Shown: positions 7,493 through 8,028 of the stretch, one piece after another
How the letters are laid out: every line of letters begins with the position of its first letter
Position numbering within the stretch: the stretch's first letter is position 1
NCBI GenBank assembly: GCA_021847125.1
Contig: JAJZUK010000040.1
Location: forward strand, 1 to 8,028
DNA length: 8,028 bases
Direction of reading: 5' to 3'
Origin: Pseudomonadota bacterium
Lineage (GTDB): Bacteria > Pseudomonadota > Gammaproteobacteria > Burkholderiales > SG8-39
Notes under the pieces: generated by a model
What the model was told of the DNA's origin: nothing
The model's input: only the letters and a program-made list of their open reading frames with translations
The model's database searches: none
Made by a program: the position numbers and the translations under genes

Positions 7493-8028
7493 ATGCTCAA
7501 ATCGTTCGAAGTGGTAGTCATCGGCGCCGGCCCGGCCGGCTATGTCGCCGCGATCCGCTGCGCCCAACTCGGGTTTTCCACCGCGGTGATCGAGGAGTGG
7601 AAAAACGAAAAAGGCGAAGGCAAGCTCGGCGGCACCTGCCTCAATGTCGGCTGCATCCCATCGAAGGCGCTGCTGGAATCGTCGGAAAACTACGAGCGCG
7701 TCGCATATAAATTCGGCAACCACGGCATTTCCGTGACCGGCGCGAAAATCGACGTCGCCAAGATGCAGGCGCGCAAGGACAAGATCGTGTCCCAGCTCAC
7801 CGGCGGCATCGAGATGCTGTTCAAGAAGAACAAGATCACCTGGCTCAAGGGCCACGGCAAATTCGCCGGCAGCGGTGAAAAGTACCTGATCGAAGTCGCC
7901 GATGGCGCTGCCGCCGAGACGGTGGAGGCGAACCACGTCATCGTCGCCACCGGTTCCACCGCGCGCCATCTGCCCGGGCTCGAAGTGGACAACGAGACCA
8001 TCTGCGACAACATCGGCGCACTGGCGCT
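7493..8028 (+). CDS. lpdA: Dihydrolipoyl dehydrogenase, E3 component (3' partial)
   Basis: The frame runs from ATG 7493 to the right edge, giving 178 codons of a protein usually about 470 residues long. It reoxidises the dihydrolipoyl arm of SucB using FAD and NAD+. The FAD-binding motif GAGPAG is at residues 11-16, following the beta strand FEVVVI. The redox-active disulfide is in GGTCLNVGCIPSK, with Cys49 and Cys54. The second FAD contact segment VIVATGS appears before the cut. There is no N-terminal lipoyl domain, unlike some E3 proteins paired with pyruvate dehydrogenase, which fits dedication to the 2-oxoglutarate complex (inference). The start is the first possible one after an in-frame TGA at 7427-7429 and gives the family's normal N-terminus. 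Also called odhL or lpd. Confidence 0.95.
   Translation, partial: MLKSFEVVVIGAGPAGYVAAIRCAQLGFSTAVIEEWKNEKGEGKLGGTCLNVGCIPSKALLESSENYERVAYKFGNHGISVTGAKIDVAKMQARKDKIVSQLTGGIEMLFKKNKITWLKGHGKFAGSGEKYLIEVADGAAAETVEANHVIVATGSTARHLPGLEVDNETICDNIGALA

Noticed and set aside
7426..7710. A 94-residue open frame with AGGAAG before its ATG, overlapping the start of lpdA
   Set aside because: Most of it lies out of frame inside lpdA and is Arg-rich, typical of a shadow frame. Translation of this frame as a coupling leader cannot be excluded but has no positive support.
1..8028. CRISPR arrays, tRNA or rRNA genes, insertion sequences, phage genes
   Set aside because: No regular repeat-spacer pattern, no recognisable RNA gene sequence, no transposase-like protein and no terminal inverted repeats were seen.

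Overview
The window is GC-rich DNA (roughly 60-65% by eye) with a strong G/C preference at third codon positions. All recognised genes lie on the + strand. It carries the core of a tricarboxylic acid (TCA) cycle operon in the order gltA (citrate synthase) - sucA/odhA (2-oxoglutarate dehydrogenase E1) - sucB/odhB (E2) - lpdA/odhL (E3). This order, the type II citrate synthase and the N-terminus of the E1 protein fit a betaproteobacterium. No rRNA or species marker is present, so a finer placement is not supported.

Layout: bases 2-1600 hold the 3' part of a sensor-histidine-kinase-like gene, open at the left edge. It has a clear GHKL ATPase domain, an alanine-rich linker and a C-terminal domain of about 165 residues that I do not recognise. 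A 215-base gap follows, with a -10-like element and an imperfect 22-base-period direct repeat. Next come gltA (1816-3120) and, 12 bases later, sucA (3133-5988). A 174-base gap between sucA and sucB contains three successive potential hairpins, one followed by a T-rich run. sucB (6163-7419), a 73-base spacer and the first 178 codons of lpdA (7493 to the right edge) complete the window.

How the genes work together: GltA makes citrate from oxaloacetate and acetyl-CoA. SucA, SucB and LpdA form the 2-oxoglutarate dehydrogenase complex, which converts 2-oxoglutarate, CoA and NAD+ to succinyl-CoA, CO2 and NADH. All expected catalytic and cofactor residues are visible, so these genes look intact and ordinary. 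The kinase-like gene has no visible role in this pathway. In many betaproteobacteria the sdh genes sit just upstream of gltA, and here they do not.

I found no convincing undescribed multi-gene system. The parts most worth a second look are the unrecognised C-terminal domain of the kinase-like protein, the structured sucA-sucB gap and the repeat in the gltA leader. The very long antisense open frame over gltA and sucA is best explained by codon usage.
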